51,319 nt of DNA. It comes from Amycolatopsis thailandensis. Its GTDB lineage: Bacteria; Actinomycetota; Actinomycetes; Mycobacteriales; Pseudonocardiaceae. Where the stretch lies: NCBI RefSeq assembly GCF_002234405.1, contig NZ_NMQT01000167.1, positions 1 to 51,319 of the forward strand. Reading direction: 5' to 3'. Positions 24,551 to 32,608 of this stretch are shown in pieces. Every line of letters starts with the position of its first letter. Position 1 is the stretch's first letter. The notes under the pieces were generated by a model. That model was not told where the DNA came from, ran no database searches, and was given only the letters and a program-made list of their open reading frames with translations. The translations under genes were made by a program, and so were the position numbers.

Positions 24551-25774
24551 ATGGCCAAGATCAAGGTCCAGGGCACCGTCGTCGAGCTCGACGGCGATGA
24601 GATGACCCGCATCATTTGGCAGTTCATCAAGGACAGGCTGATCCACCCGTACCTGGACGTGGACCTGGAGTACTACGACCTGGGCATCGAGGAGCGGGAT
24701 CGCACCGACGACCAGATCACCATCGACTCCGCCAACGCGATCAAGAAGCACGGCGTCGGCGTCAAGTGCGCCACGATCACGCCGGACGAGGCGCGCGTCG
24801 AAGAGTTCGGCCTGAAGAAGATGTGGCTCTCGCCGAACGGCACGATCCGCAACATCCTCGGCGGCGTGATCTTCCGCGAGCCGATCGTCATCCAGAACAT
24901 CCCGCGCCTGGTGCCCGGCTGGACCAAGCCGATCATCATCGGCCGTCACGCGCACGGTGACCAGTACAAGGCGACCAACTTCAAGGTCCCCGGTCCCGGC
25001 ACGCTGACCATCAGCTACACCCCGGACGACGGCTCCGAGCCGATGCAGTTCGACGTCGCGAAGTTCCCCGAGGGCGGCGGCGTCGCCATGGGCATGTACA
25101 ACTACCGCAAGTCCATCGAGGACTTCGCGCGCGCCTCGCTGCAGTACGGCCTCGACCGTGAGTACCCGGTCTACATGTCGACCAAGAACACCATCCTCAA
25201 GGCCTACGACGGCATGTTCAAGGACGTGTTCGAGGAGATCTACCAGGCCGAGTTCAAGGCCGACTTCGACGCCAAGGGCATCTCCTACGAGCACCGCCTG
25301 ATCGACGACATGGTCGCCGCGGCGATGAAGTGGGAGGGCGGCTACGTCTGGGCCTGCAAGAACTACGACGGTGACGTGCAGTCCGACACGGTCGCGCAGG
25401 GCTTCGGCTCGCTGGGCCTGATGACCTCGGTGCTGCGCACCCCGGACGGCAAGACCGTCGAGGCCGAGGCCGCGCACGGCACGGTCACCCGGCACTACCG
25501 CCAGCACCAGCAGGGCAAGCCGACCTCGACCAACCCGATCGCGTCGATCTTCGCGTGGACCCGGGGCCTCGAGCACCGCGGCAAGCTGGACTCGAACCCG
25601 GAGCTGATCGGGTTCGCGAACAAGCTGGAGCAGGTCGTCATCGAGACCGTCGAGAGCGGCAAGATGACCAAGGACCTCGCGCTGCTGATCAGCAAGGAGC
25701 AGGCGTTCCAGACCACCGAGGAGTTCCTCGCGACGCTGGACGAGAACCTGGCCAAGAAGATCGCCCAGGGCTGA
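24551..25774 (+). CDS. icd: NADP-dependent isocitrate dehydrogenase
   Basis: 407 aa, the length of the dimeric eukaryote-like class. VELDGDEMTRIIWQFIK at the start, LWLSPNGTIRN-like substrate loop (KKMWLSPNGTIRNILGG), and the metal-site region GGYVWACKNYDGDVQSD identify it. It oxidises isocitrate to 2-oxoglutarate with NADP+ in the TCA cycle. The SD is AAGGAG, somewhat far from the ATG. TACGCT at 24483-24488 is a possible -10. Confidence 0.97.
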   Translation: MAKIKVQGTVVELDGDEMTRIIWQFIKDRLIHPYLDVDLEYYDLGIEERDRTDDQITIDSANAIKKHGVGVKCATITPDEARVEEFGLKKMWLSPNGTIRNILGGVIFREPIVIQNIPRLVPGWTKPIIIGRHAHGDQYKATNFKVPGPGTLTISYTPDDGSEPMQFDVAKFPEGGGVAMGMYNYRKSIEDFARASLQYGLDREYPVYMSTKNTILKAYDGMFKDVFEEIYQAEFKADFDAKGISYEHRLIDDMVAAAMKWEGGYVWACKNYDGDVQSDTVAQGFGSLGLMTSVLRTPDGKTVEAEAAHGTVTRHYRQHQQGKPTSTNPIASIFAWTRGLEHRGKLDSNPELIGFANKLEQVVIETVESGKMTKDLALLISKEQAFQTTEEFLATLDENLAKKIAQG

Positions 25775-25792
25775 GTCTCGCTGTAGTACGAC

Positions 25793-25825
25793 GAAGGCCC
25801 CCTTCCTCGCGGAAGGGGGCCTTTC
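25793..25825. terminator. icd terminator hairpin
   Basis: AAGGCCCCCTTCC, loop TCGC, and GGAAGGGGGCCTT followed by TC: a 13-bp GC-rich stem 18 nt after the icd stop, of the same GAAGG style as the other terminators here. Confidence 0.85.
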
Positions 25826-25965
25826 GCGTTGTGACCCTGGGTAGCCCGGCGACTTTCCGGTTGGCGCCTCCGGGTGGTTGGCAATCCGGGATCTGGGCGA
25901 CCGTCCCGGTTTCTGCCACTCTGGACCGGACAGAAAACGATTCCCTTGTTCGAGGAGTGACCATC

Positions 25966-26271
25966 ATGGCCATCTCGAAACCGGTCTTGTTCATCGGCGG
26001 CGGACTGGCGCTGATCGTCGTCGTCGCCATCTCGGGACAGGACCGGGAGTCGAGCGCGTCGAGCCCGACCGGTTGCCAGGTCGTGGTGACGGCCGACGTA
26101 CTCAACGCGCGCGACGTCCCCGGTGGGCAGAAGATCGTCGGCAAGTACGTCAAGGACGCGAAGATCGACGCGCAGCCGGTGGTCGAGAACGGCTTCCGCA
26201 AGATCGCCGAAGGCAAGTGGGTCTCGGCGGAGTTCGCGCCCCCGGTCCAGGGCGCCAAATGCGGCCCGTGA
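25966..26271 (+). CDS. membrane-anchored SH3-like domain protein
   Basis: 101 aa. An N-terminal membrane anchor (PVLFIGGGLALIVVVAIS), a short Ser-rich stretch, then an SH3b-like barrel: CQVVVTADVLNARDVPGGQK, KYVKDAKIDAQPV, KIAEGKWVSAEFAPPV. Two Cys (CQV, AKC) may form a disulfide outside the cell. It starts behind GAGGAG. It may bind peptidoglycan, but that is inference. Confidence 0.75.
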   Translation: MAISKPVLFIGGGLALIVVVAISGQDRESSASSPTGCQVVVTADVLNARDVPGGQKIVGKYVKDAKIDAQPVVENGFRKIAEGKWVSAEFAPPVQGAKCGP

Positions 26272-26281
26272 CCTGCGGCTT

Positions 26282-26347
26282 CGCGTTTAGCCCGCTAAAC
26301 GCGACGTGTCCCTGACCTGGGGGATCGCGTTTAGCCCGCTAAACGCA
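26282..26347. repeat. two CGCGTTTAGC-family palindromes
   Basis: 26282-26303 is a perfect dyad; 26326-26347 has A instead of G in the last position. The second contains the TAA stop of the frameshifted MBL gene (26331-26333). Confidence 0.85.
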
Positions 26348-27073
26348 AGTGGGCGCCTTCCTCGGCCGCCAGTACCTCGCCCCTGAACTCCTCGCGCGCC
26401 TCGGTCACCGAGATCTCGCGGTCGGAACCGGGCCAGAAATGGGTCAGCAGCAGCCGCCGGGCGCCCCCGCGCTCGGCCCAGTAACCGGCTTCGCCCGCCG
26501 TCGACACGAGCCGCGGCGTCTCGTCGGGAGACGGGCCCTGCAACGTGGCGTCGGCGATGAGCAGATCGGCGTCGCGCGCCAGCTCGGCCAGGATCGGGCT
26601 CGGCCCGCTGTCGCCGGTGTACGCGACGGTGAGCCCGGGCGCGCTCAGCCGGATCCCGTAGTTCGGCACGTGGTGCGGCAGCAGGAACGTCGTCATCCGG
26701 AACGGCCCGACCTCGCGCGGCGGGCCGAGGTCGGACACGTCGAAGATCGTCGTCGGATGCGGCCGCGGTTCCATCGCTTCGAGCCGTCGCACCGTGCCCG
26801 GCGTGCAGTGCAGCGGGATCCTGGGCTCGTCCGGCAGCCCGTAGGCGCGGGCACGGCCGAGCGCGCTCACGTCGGCGCAGTGATCGGGATGTTCATGCGT
26901 CACCACCACCGCGTCGACCCGGCCGCCGGGGGCGTGTTCGAAAAGCCGTGACGCGGCCCGTAACCGAGGTCGAGCACCAGCTTGAAACCCTCGTGGACCA
27001 GGAGGAATCCGGCGCAGGCGCGTCCCGGTTCAGGCCAGGCGCCGCAGCTGCCCAGCACGGTCAGCTCGCTCAT
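26331..27073 (-). pseudogene. metallo-beta-lactamase-fold hydrolase, frameshifted
   Basis: The start (27073, SELTVLGSCGAWPEPGRACA) reads to VLDLGYG and then leaves the family frame, stopping at 26900. The rest of the family sequence (RLFEHAPGGRVDAVVVTHEH, PDHC, then LTVAYTGDSGPSPILAELA and LLLTHFWPG) continues in another frame to 26331. Adding one base near 26955-26965 restores a continuous MBL protein with the HxHxDH zinc motif (THEHPDHC). It is either a real inactivating deletion, a programmed shift (no slippery run seen) or a sequencing error. Intact, it would be a cytoplasmic metal-dependent hydrolase of the RNase Z-like type. Confidence 0.8.
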
Positions 27074-27129
27074 GCGCGCAGTCTCGCAGACCGAACTCAC
27101 TGACGGTTCTGTCGGACCCTCCGGGTAGC

Positions 27130-27936
27130 GTGCGGATCGTGCTGACCGTCTCCACTGTGAATGTCAACGGCCTCCGTGCCGCCGCGAAAAAGGGCTTCGT
27201 CGAGTGGCTGGGCTCGACGAAGGCCGATGTCGTCGCCTGCCAGGAGGTCCGGGCCGAGCTCAAGGAGCTGCCGGCCGGTGCCGCCGCGCCCGAAGGCTGG
27301 CACGTGGTGCACGCGCCGTCCGCGCAGAAGGGGCGCAACGGCGTCATGCTCTTCAGCCGCGCCGAGCCGGACGAGGTCCGCATCGGTTTCGGCGAGCCCG
27401 AATTCGAGGACAGCGGCCGCTACGCCGAGATCCACCTGCCGAATGTCGTGGTCGCGAGCCTGTACCTGCCCAGCGGTGACGTCGGCACCCCGCGCCAGGA
27501 CGAGAAGGAGCGCTTCATGGCGGCGTTCCTGCCGTACCTCGTCGACCTGCGCGCCAAGGCCGAGGCCGGCGGCCGCGAGGTCGTCGTCGTGGGTGACTGG
27601 AACATCGCCTACGAGAAGACCGACCTGAAGAACTGGCGCGGGAATCAGAAGAGCTCGGGTTTCCTGCCGGAGGAGCGGGAGTGGCTCGGCCGCGTGTTCA
27701 CCGAGGCCGGTTACGTCGACGTGCAGCGCAAACTCGATCCGGAAGGTCCCGGCCCGTACACCTGGTGGTCGTACCGCGGGAAGGCGTTCGACAACGACTC
27801 GGGCTGGCGCATCGACTGCCAGATCGCCACCCCCGGGCTGGCCGAGCGGTGCACGTCCGTCGTGGTCGAACGCGCCGAGTCCTACGACCAGCGCTGGTCG
27901 GATCACGCGCCGGTGACGGCGACCTATTCCGGCTGA
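27130..27936 (+). CDS. xthA: exodeoxyribonuclease III
   Basis: 268 aa. Exonuclease-endonuclease-phosphatase fold: STVNVNGLRAAAKKGF, VACQEVRAE (metal-binding Glu), VVVVGDWNIAYEKTDLKN (Asp/Asn), GWRIDCQIAT and RWSDHAPVTA (catalytic Asp-His). AP endonuclease and 3'-exonuclease of base-excision repair. The start is GTG 27130 or GTG 27139; neither has a clear SD. Divergent from the broken MBL gene. Confidence 0.92.
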   Translation: MRIVLTVSTVNVNGLRAAAKKGFVEWLGSTKADVVACQEVRAELKELPAGAAAPEGWHVVHAPSAQKGRNGVMLFSRAEPDEVRIGFGEPEFEDSGRYAEIHLPNVVVASLYLPSGDVGTPRQDEKERFMAAFLPYLVDLRAKAEAGGREVVVVGDWNIAYEKTDLKNWRGNQKSSGFLPEEREWLGRVFTEAGYVDVQRKLDPEGPGPYTWWSYRGKAFDNDSGWRIDCQIATPGLAERCTSVVVERAESYDQRWSDHAPVTATYSG

Positions 27937-28002
27937 CCTGAGGCCGGTCACCGTGACCTCCGGGACTAGGTCGGGCACAATCAGGCTCAGGAGGTGGCGG
28001 CC

Positions 28003-28311
28003 GTGCACGAGTCGATCGAACTCAAGAAGCGCGAGATCGAGGATCTTTGCCGAACACACTCGGTGCGTCGCCTCGATCTGTTCGGCTCTGCCGTGAGTGA
28101 CAGGTTCGACTCGGTGTCCAGCGATGTCGACGTGCTCGTCGAGTTCGACGCGGGGCCGGGGTTCGATCACTTCGGTACTTATTTCGACCTGAAAGAGGGC
28201 CTCGAGCAGGTGCTGGGACGTCCGGTCGACCTCATCAGCGTAACCAGCATCCGCAATCCTTACTTCAAGCAGCAGGTGCTGGAGACTCGGGAGCTTCTTT
28301 ATGCAGCGTGA
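28003..28311 (+). CDS. mntA: MntA-type nucleotidyltransferase antitoxin
   Basis: 102 aa. Minimal nucleotidyltransferase: RRLDLFGSAVSDRF, then SSDVDVLVEF, giving GS-x11-DxD, one residue longer than the commonest spacing. GRPVDLISVTSI carries the third acidic position. MntA antitoxins silence HepT by adding AMP to its active-site Tyr. GTG 28003 was chosen because AGGAGG ends 8 nt before it; GTG 27994 overlaps that ribosome-binding site. It overlaps the next gene by 11 nt, the standard order for this module. Confidence 0.9.
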   Translation: MHESIELKKREIEDLCRTHSVRRLDLFGSAVSDRFDSVSSDVDVLVEFDAGPGFDHFGTYFDLKEGLEQVLGRPVDLISVTSIRNPYFKQQVLETRELLYAA

Positions 28312-28639
28312 TGCTCGCGCCTACCTTTGGGAGGCGTTGAGGGCAGCAGAACTGCTGACTGAGTTCAGTGAGGGCGAAGACTTCGATGGCTACCGGTCGA
28401 ACGCCATGCTGCGCTCGGCGGTCGAGCGCCAGTTCGAGATCATCGGTGAGGCGCTGAACCAGCTGTCCAAAGTGGATAGCGTTCTCGCTGGGCAGGTTCC
28501 CGACCTCGGTCGTATCGTTGCCTTTCGCAACATTCTCATCCATGGATACGCGACCGTCGACGATGCCTTGGTGTGGCAGGTGCTCACCGAGAGGCTTCCT
28601 GGATTGATCGGTGTTCTTCGGCGCTTGCAAAAGACCTGA
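28301..28639 (+). CDS. hepT: HepT-type RNase toxin (HEPN)
   Basis: 112 aa, all-helical HEPN domain. The ribonuclease motif RxxxxHxY is present as RNILIHGY, and RSAVERQFEIIGEALNQL is the family core. The Tyr of this motif is the site AMPylated by MntA in studied pairs. It overlaps the antitoxin gene by 11 nt. Such modules act in plasmid or island maintenance and phage defence. A/T-containing third positions are commoner than in flanking genes, suggesting transfer. Confidence 0.9.
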   Translation: MQRDARAYLWEALRAAELLTEFSEGEDFDGYRSNAMLRSAVERQFEIIGEALNQLSKVDSVLAGQVPDLGRIVAFRNILIHGYATVDDALVWQVLTERLPGLIGVLRRLQKT

Positions 28640-28647
28640 GGCCGGTA

Positions 28648-29577
28648 ATGGAAACGAACGAAGCCAGGCGGATCGAGGCGACGAACGCTGAGCGCTACGC
28701 GATGTCCGCCCAGTACGGGTGGGAGTTCAGCCCGGACGCGCCGAACCTCCTGGAGCGCTGGACGGTGCTGCCGTTCAACCAGCGCGGTGACAAGCGGATG
28801 GCGTTCGGCGCGCTGAGCGGCGCGTACAACGGGCTCCAGTTCAGCGTCTTCGACTACCACCGCCGCCCGACGGTCACGAGCGTGCACACGCGGTGGACCA
28901 ACAAGAAGGTCAACGAGCTGGACACGATCTCGATCGACACGGTCTGGGTGATCACGCTGCCCACGCCGATGCCGAACTTCCAGATCGTGTCGAGCATCGA
29001 AGCCGCCTGGGACGTAGATCAGTACCCCGAGCCCGCCACGGCGGACCGGAAGTTCAATCGCTGGTACAAACTGATCGACACCGATCCGAAGATCGCGGTC
29101 GGGGTGCTGACGCCGCAGGTCGCCGCCACGATGCGGTCGTCGAAGCTGCACACCTGGTCGCTGGTGGGCGCGGAACTGGTCTACGTCGAGAACCCGACGT
29201 TCGGCCGGACGAAGCCGGACGACGTGCTCTTGACACTGGCGCACCTCGGGAACCTGGTGTCGCTTCTGCCGTTCCATCTCGGTGGCGGGCAGGCCGCCGC
29301 GCCACCGCCGCAACAACACCAGCAACCGCCGTATCCGCCGCAGAATCCCGGGTATCCGCAGCAATACCCGCCTCCGCCGCAGTACGGCCGGCCGCCGTAT
29401 CCGCAGCAGCCGGGATATCCGCCGCCGCAGTACCCGGCGCCGCACTATCCCCAACCCCAGTACCCGCACCCTCAATACCCGCCGCCGCCGTATCCGCAGC
29501 CCGGGTACCCACCGCAGGGTCATCCGCAGCCGGGCCCGTACGGTCCGCCGCCGGGGTATCCGCCACGCGGTTACTGA
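28648..29577 (+). CDS. hypothetical protein with Pro/Gly/Tyr-rich repeat tail
   Basis: 309 aa. Residues 1-~205 form an unrecognised globular part (SAQYGWEFSPDAPNLLERW, GALSGAYNGLQFSVFDYHRR, TVWVITLPTPMPNFQI). Residues ~215-309 are a low-complexity tail of PGYPP, PQYP and PPYPQ units, like PYG-rich disordered tails of membrane-associated actinobacterial proteins. It starts 8 nt after hepT but shares no visible function with it. The last 7 nt overlap the convergent cupin gene. Confidence 0.75.
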   Translation: METNEARRIEATNAERYAMSAQYGWEFSPDAPNLLERWTVLPFNQRGDKRMAFGALSGAYNGLQFSVFDYHRRPTVTSVHTRWTNKKVNELDTISIDTVWVITLPTPMPNFQIVSSIEAAWDVDQYPEPATADRKFNRWYKLIDTDPKIAVGVLTPQVAATMRSSKLHTWSLVGAELVYVENPTFGRTKPDDVLLTLAHLGNLVSLLPFHLGGGQAAAPPPQQHQQPPYPPQNPGYPQQYPPPPQYGRPPYPQQPGYPPPQYPAPHYPQPQYPHPQYPPPPYPQPGYPPQGHPQPGPYGPPPGYPPRGY

Positions 29578-30071
29578 CGGGACTTCGCGCTCTCCGTCCA
29601 TACTGGACTTTCGACGAAGTGATTGTCGAATTTTTCCTGGCTGTCCAAGAGATCTTGGACGGTCGCGTCGCCGTGGCCGACTTTTTCCAGCAGGCGAAAG
29701 TAGTCGAACCGTTCCACGCCGGGGATGAACACGATCAGTACGTCCGCCGCTGAGTCCACGACCGTGCGGAAAGCGTGCGTGGTCAAGGGTGGAACGAGGA
29801 GCATGTCGCCCTCGGAAACGGTGACGATCTCTTCTCCCACAAGGACTTCCAGCTTTCCTCCCAGCATGAAGAACATCTCGGAGGAGCCCGTGTGGTAGTG
29901 CGGCGCCGCTCCGTCGGCACCGACGCCGAGTTGTGTTCTCGCGCTGCTCATGACTCCGCCTGTCGTGGAGACGTCGGCGAGCAGGGTGACGAGGGTGGGG
30001 GCCGCGCCGACGGTCTCGGCTTCGGCGGCGCGGACGAGGACGGGTTCGTGGGTTTGGATGCTCTGTGACAT
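29571..30071 (-). CDS. cupin-domain protein
   Basis: 166 aa. The two cupin motifs are GADGAAPHYHTGSSEMFFMLGG (metal-binding His pair and Glu) and GDMLLVPPLTTHAFRTV. The C-terminal ~50 residues are helical (FDYFRLLEKVGHGDATVQDL). Function unspecified; probably a small-molecule enzyme or sensor. Divergent from a MarR regulator across 65 bp that contains an obvious operator, so likely controlled by it. Confidence 0.87.
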   Translation of the reverse strand: MSQSIQTHEPVLVRAAEAETVGAAPTLVTLLADVSTTGGVMSSARTQLGVGADGAAPHYHTGSSEMFFMLGGKLEVLVGEEIVTVSEGDMLLVPPLTTHAFRTVVDSAADVLIVFIPGVERFDYFRLLEKVGHGDATVQDLLDSQEKFDNHFVESPVWTESAKSRQ

Positions 30072-30076
30072 GTCCA

Positions 30077-30113
30077 GATAGTTCCATCACTGATAGTTCG
30101 CTGTCAAACTATC
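30077..30113. promoter_or_regulatory. MarR-type operator with three GATAGTT half-sites
   Basis: GATAGTT at 30077-30083 and 30092-30098 (15-nt spacing), and its complement AACTATC at 30107-30113. The last two form a dyad with an 8-nt spacer. Located between the cupin and MarR genes. Confidence 0.7.
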
Positions 30114-30136
30114 TCCTGTCGAATAGACTCGCGGAC

Positions 30137-30634
30137 GTGAGTGAAGAGCGGAACGTCGACGCGATCGACGACGTGGTCGGCGCCTGGCGGCGGGAACGAC
30201 CGGAACTGGACTTGACCGCGATCGGGGTCGCCGGCCGCCTCGGCCGCGTGACGATGCTGACCACGCCGATGGTGGAGGCCGTGTTCGCGAAGCACGGCTT
30301 GAAGCAAGGCGAGTTCGACGTGCTCGCGGCGCTCAGACGGTCCGGGAAGCCGTACACGCTGATCCCGTCCGAGCTGTCCGCGACGCTGATGATGTCCCGG
30401 GCGGGGATGACCAGCCGGATCGACCGGCTGGAGTCGGCGGGCCTGGTCGAGCGGGCGCTCGATCCCGAGGACCGGCGCAGCTTCCGGGTCACGCTGACCG
30501 AGCGCGGGTTCGAAGTCGTCGACGCCGCGATGACCGAGCACACGGCGAACGTCGCGAAGCTGCTTTCGCCGCTGGGTGGTGACCTCGAAGTCCTGGACAG
30601 GGCGCTGCGCCGACTTCTGGGCTCTCTCGAATGA
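30137..30634 (+). CDS. MarR-family transcriptional regulator
   Basis: 165 aa. Winged helix with GEFDVLAALRRSGKPYTLIP, MMSRAGMTSRIDRLESAGLVERALDPEDRRS (wing with the conserved DxR) and VTLTERGFEVVDA. MarR dimers are released from DNA by phenolic or oxidative ligands. GTG 30137. It most likely represses itself and the divergent cupin gene. Confidence 0.92.
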   Translation: MSEERNVDAIDDVVGAWRRERPELDLTAIGVAGRLGRVTMLTTPMVEAVFAKHGLKQGEFDVLAALRRSGKPYTLIPSELSATLMMSRAGMTSRIDRLESAGLVERALDPEDRRSFRVTLTERGFEVVDAAMTEHTANVAKLLSPLGGDLEVLDRALRRLLGSLE

Positions 30635-30635
30635 C

Positions 30636-30678
30636 GAAGGGGCTCTTCGTCGCGTCAACAGCGGCGAAGAGCCCCTTC
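30636..30678. terminator. GAAGGGGCTCTTCG hairpin terminator
   Basis: A 14-bp stem (30636-30649 with 30665-30678) immediately after the MarR stop and before the convergent chitinase stop: a bidirectional terminator. Confidence 0.8.
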
Positions 30679-30693
30679 AGCTGCCTGGACGGA

Positions 30694-31581
30694 TCAGCAG
30701 GAAAGGTTGCCGCCGGGGGCGACGCCGAGGATCCCGGTGAACTGCTGGTACTTGCTCACGCGGCTCTGCACCTGGCCGGGGTTGCCGCCGTTGCATTCGA
30801 TGCTGCCGTTGATGCTGCGGATGGTCTCGCCGAAGCCGCGGCTGTTGACCATCGCGTCGTGCGGGGTCATCGTGCCCGGACCGTTCTGGGTCATCCAGTA
30901 CCAGATACCGGTCTTCCAGGCGACCGCCGCGTCGTTCTGCACCAGCCACGGGTTGGTCAGCAGCGGCAGGCCCAGCGCGTCGCCGGCGGCCTTGTAGTTG
31001 AAGTTCCAGCTCAGCTGGATCGGGCCGCGGCCGTAGTAGGCGGCGTTGCCCGCCGGGCAACCGTAAGACTGGCTCGTGTCGCAGTAGTGCGGATAGTTGG
31101 CCTGGTTCTGCTCGACGATGTGGACCAGGCCGCCGGTCTCGTGGCTGACGTTCGCCAGGAAAGCCGCCGCTTCCTGCTTCTTCACGGTGTCGCTGCCCGT
31201 GCCCGCGAAGGCCGGGTACGCGCTGAGGGCGGTGACCAGGCCGTTGTAGGTGTAGAAGGCGTTCCGGCTCGGGAACATCTGGTTGAACTGGGCCTCGCTG
31301 ACCACGAAACCGGACGGGTTCGGCGGGTTGGTCGTGCCGCCGCCGCAGGCGCCCTGATCAGCCCAAACCTGCGCCGTACCCGGGGTTTCGTTCTGCGTCC
31401 ACCACTTGGCGGACCAGTTGTGTCCGTTGTGCGAGGCGGTGTTGCCGCCCCAGTAGACCGAGCTCGCGTTCCACGGTGCCACGCAGTCCGCGGCGGAGGC
31501 GGTCTGGGCCGGGACGACCACGGCGACCGTGGTGGCGGCGAAGGTGGCGGCGACCGCCGCGAGAATACGTCGAAGAGACAT
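30694..31581 (-). CDS. secreted GH19 chitinase with chitin-binding domain
   Basis: 295 aa. A signal peptide (1-31, ending TASAAD), a CBM5/12-type chitin-binding domain at about 33-75 (aromatic surface VYWGGNTASHNGHNWSAKWW), a short Gly/Pro/Thr linker, then a GH19 domain from ~91 (VSEAQFNQMFP). Catalytic acids are probably Glu148 (VSHETGG) and Glu157 (IVEQNQ), with YYGRGPIQLSWNFNY typical of the family. It hydrolyses chitin outside the cell. Start at ATG 31581; the frame runs on to 31674 through the promoter. Two dre-like sites upstream suggest DasR control by N-acetylglucosamine. Confidence 0.95.
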   Translation of the reverse strand: MSLRRILAAVAATFAATTVAVVVPAQTASAADCVAPWNASSVYWGGNTASHNGHNWSAKWWTQNETPGTAQVWADQGACGGGTTNPPNPSGFVVSEAQFNQMFPSRNAFYTYNGLVTALSAYPAFAGTGSDTVKKQEAAAFLANVSHETGGLVHIVEQNQANYPHYCDTSQSYGCPAGNAAYYGRGPIQLSWNFNYKAAGDALGLPLLTNPWLVQNDAAVAWKTGIWYWMTQNGPGTMTPHDAMVNSRGFGETIRSINGSIECNGGNPGQVQSRVSKYQQFTGILGVAPGGNLSC

Positions 31582-31621
31582 CGGTGGCTCCTTCGTACGA
31601 GGGGACCATGCAGGGAGATAT

Positions 31622-31664
31622 TGGTCTATACCTTTTAAGGGGTATGGCCAACAGGTATAGACCA
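31622..31664. promoter_or_regulatory. pair of dre-like DasR operators upstream of chitinase
   Basis: TGGTCTATACCT (31622-31633) and its exact complement AGGTATAGACCA (31653-31664). Each is close to the DasR-responsive palindrome TGGTCTAGACCA of streptomycete chi genes. DasR, a GntR repressor released by glucosamine-6-phosphate, would bind here; its gene is not in the window. The rest of the 31665-31958 gap shows only a CCCC..GGGG hairpin near 31806-31819 and a lone TTGACA at 31859-31864. Confidence 0.8.
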
Positions 31665-31958
31665 TTGCGGACAAGAAACCAACCGATGAAAGTCGGATCG
31701 TGCCTGTTCGGCCCCGTGGTGACAGCCGAATGGCCTAGCCCTGTCCGGTTTTGTCAGAAACCCTTTGTGTGCGCGGCAACTCTGAGAAGAGGGGTGCTCG
31801 AAAGATCCCCCCTGTGAGGGGCTAGTCTCGTGCCCCGAGTTGATCAGAACCCACAGGTCTTGACACGCTCGGTAGTTTTTTGACCAGCAGCCTGGAAATG
31901 CTCACTCGTTCGGGTTAGCGTTCCGGTTCGGCAAAGTCACGTCACGGGAGGCACTCCG

Positions 31959-32312
31959 GTGCGGAACCCAGCTCATCTCCTGATGCGCTCGGCCCTGCCC
32001 GCGGCCAGGGCCGCGGCGGTCATCGCGATCCCGGTCGCGCTGCTCGTCGCGGGCGCTGTCCCGGCTTCGGCCGCGGAGGCGACGTCACGCTCGGAGATGG
32101 CGTTCGGTCTTCTGGGCCCGGTCGGCCTGATCGCCGTCGCGCTCGGCGTCGTCGGCATGGCCTTCGGCGTGTTCCGTCAGCGTCGGAAGGCCCGCTCGGC
32201 CGCTGCCGCCCCCGCTCCCGTCGCTCCGGCCCAGCCCGCCACCCCACACGTCGCCGCGATGGCGGAGGCCGTCCTCACCGACGACGCCCTCGCCCGCCAG
32301 CAGCGCCGCTGA
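31959..32312 (+). CDS. small secreted/membrane protein
   Basis: 117 aa. A signal-like segment (AAVIAIPVALLVAGAVPASAAEA), a second hydrophobic helix (GLLGPVGLIAVALGVVGMAFGVF) followed by basic FRQRRKARSA, then an Ala/Pro-rich tail. Orientation suggests cleavage, then one membrane anchor with a cytoplasmic tail. No family recognised. GTG 31959 follows GGGAGG; ATG 31983 is an alternative. Confidence 0.65.
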   Translation: MRNPAHLLMRSALPAARAAAVIAIPVALLVAGAVPASAAEATSRSEMAFGLLGPVGLIAVALGVVGMAFGVFRQRRKARSAAAAPAPVAPAQPATPHVAAMAEAVLTDDALARQQRR

Positions 32313-32334
32313 CCTGCGCCTCCCCGCCCCGGAT

Positions 32335-32529
32335 CGCGTTTAGGGGGCGAAACGCAACGCGGCCCCGGATCGCGTTTAGCCCGCTAAAGTCGCTCTGGCC
32401 TCAGGCCCCGGCGGATCGCGATTAGCCCGCTAAAGTCGCCTGGGGCTCTGGCGCGCACGGATCGCGTTTAGCCCGCTAAACGCAGGTCGGCGCGCAAGGG
32501 GGCGGAGCGCGATTAGCCCGCGAAAGGCG
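32335..32529. repeat. array of five CGCGTTTAGC-family palindromes
   Basis: Copies start at 32335, 32371, 32417, 32463 and 32508, the last four at a 45-46 nt period. They vary in the arms (GATTAG, TAAAGTCG, GAAAGGCG ends). This fills most of the 296 bp between the small membrane gene and the truncated regulator. No cas genes, and repeat and spacer lengths are wrong for CRISPR. Confidence 0.85.
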
Positions 32530-32608
32530 AAGTGCCGGATTTCTTGGGTAGGGACACCTAGTCCCGCCCGGATTGTTTAGGGGCGCGCCGGTCGCCACGC
32601 TCGGGTGC

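Noticed and set aside
32335..32529. CRISPR-like array of regular repeats
   Set aside because: Repeats are diverged 22-nt palindromes, spacers are short and GC-rich, no leader and no cas genes.
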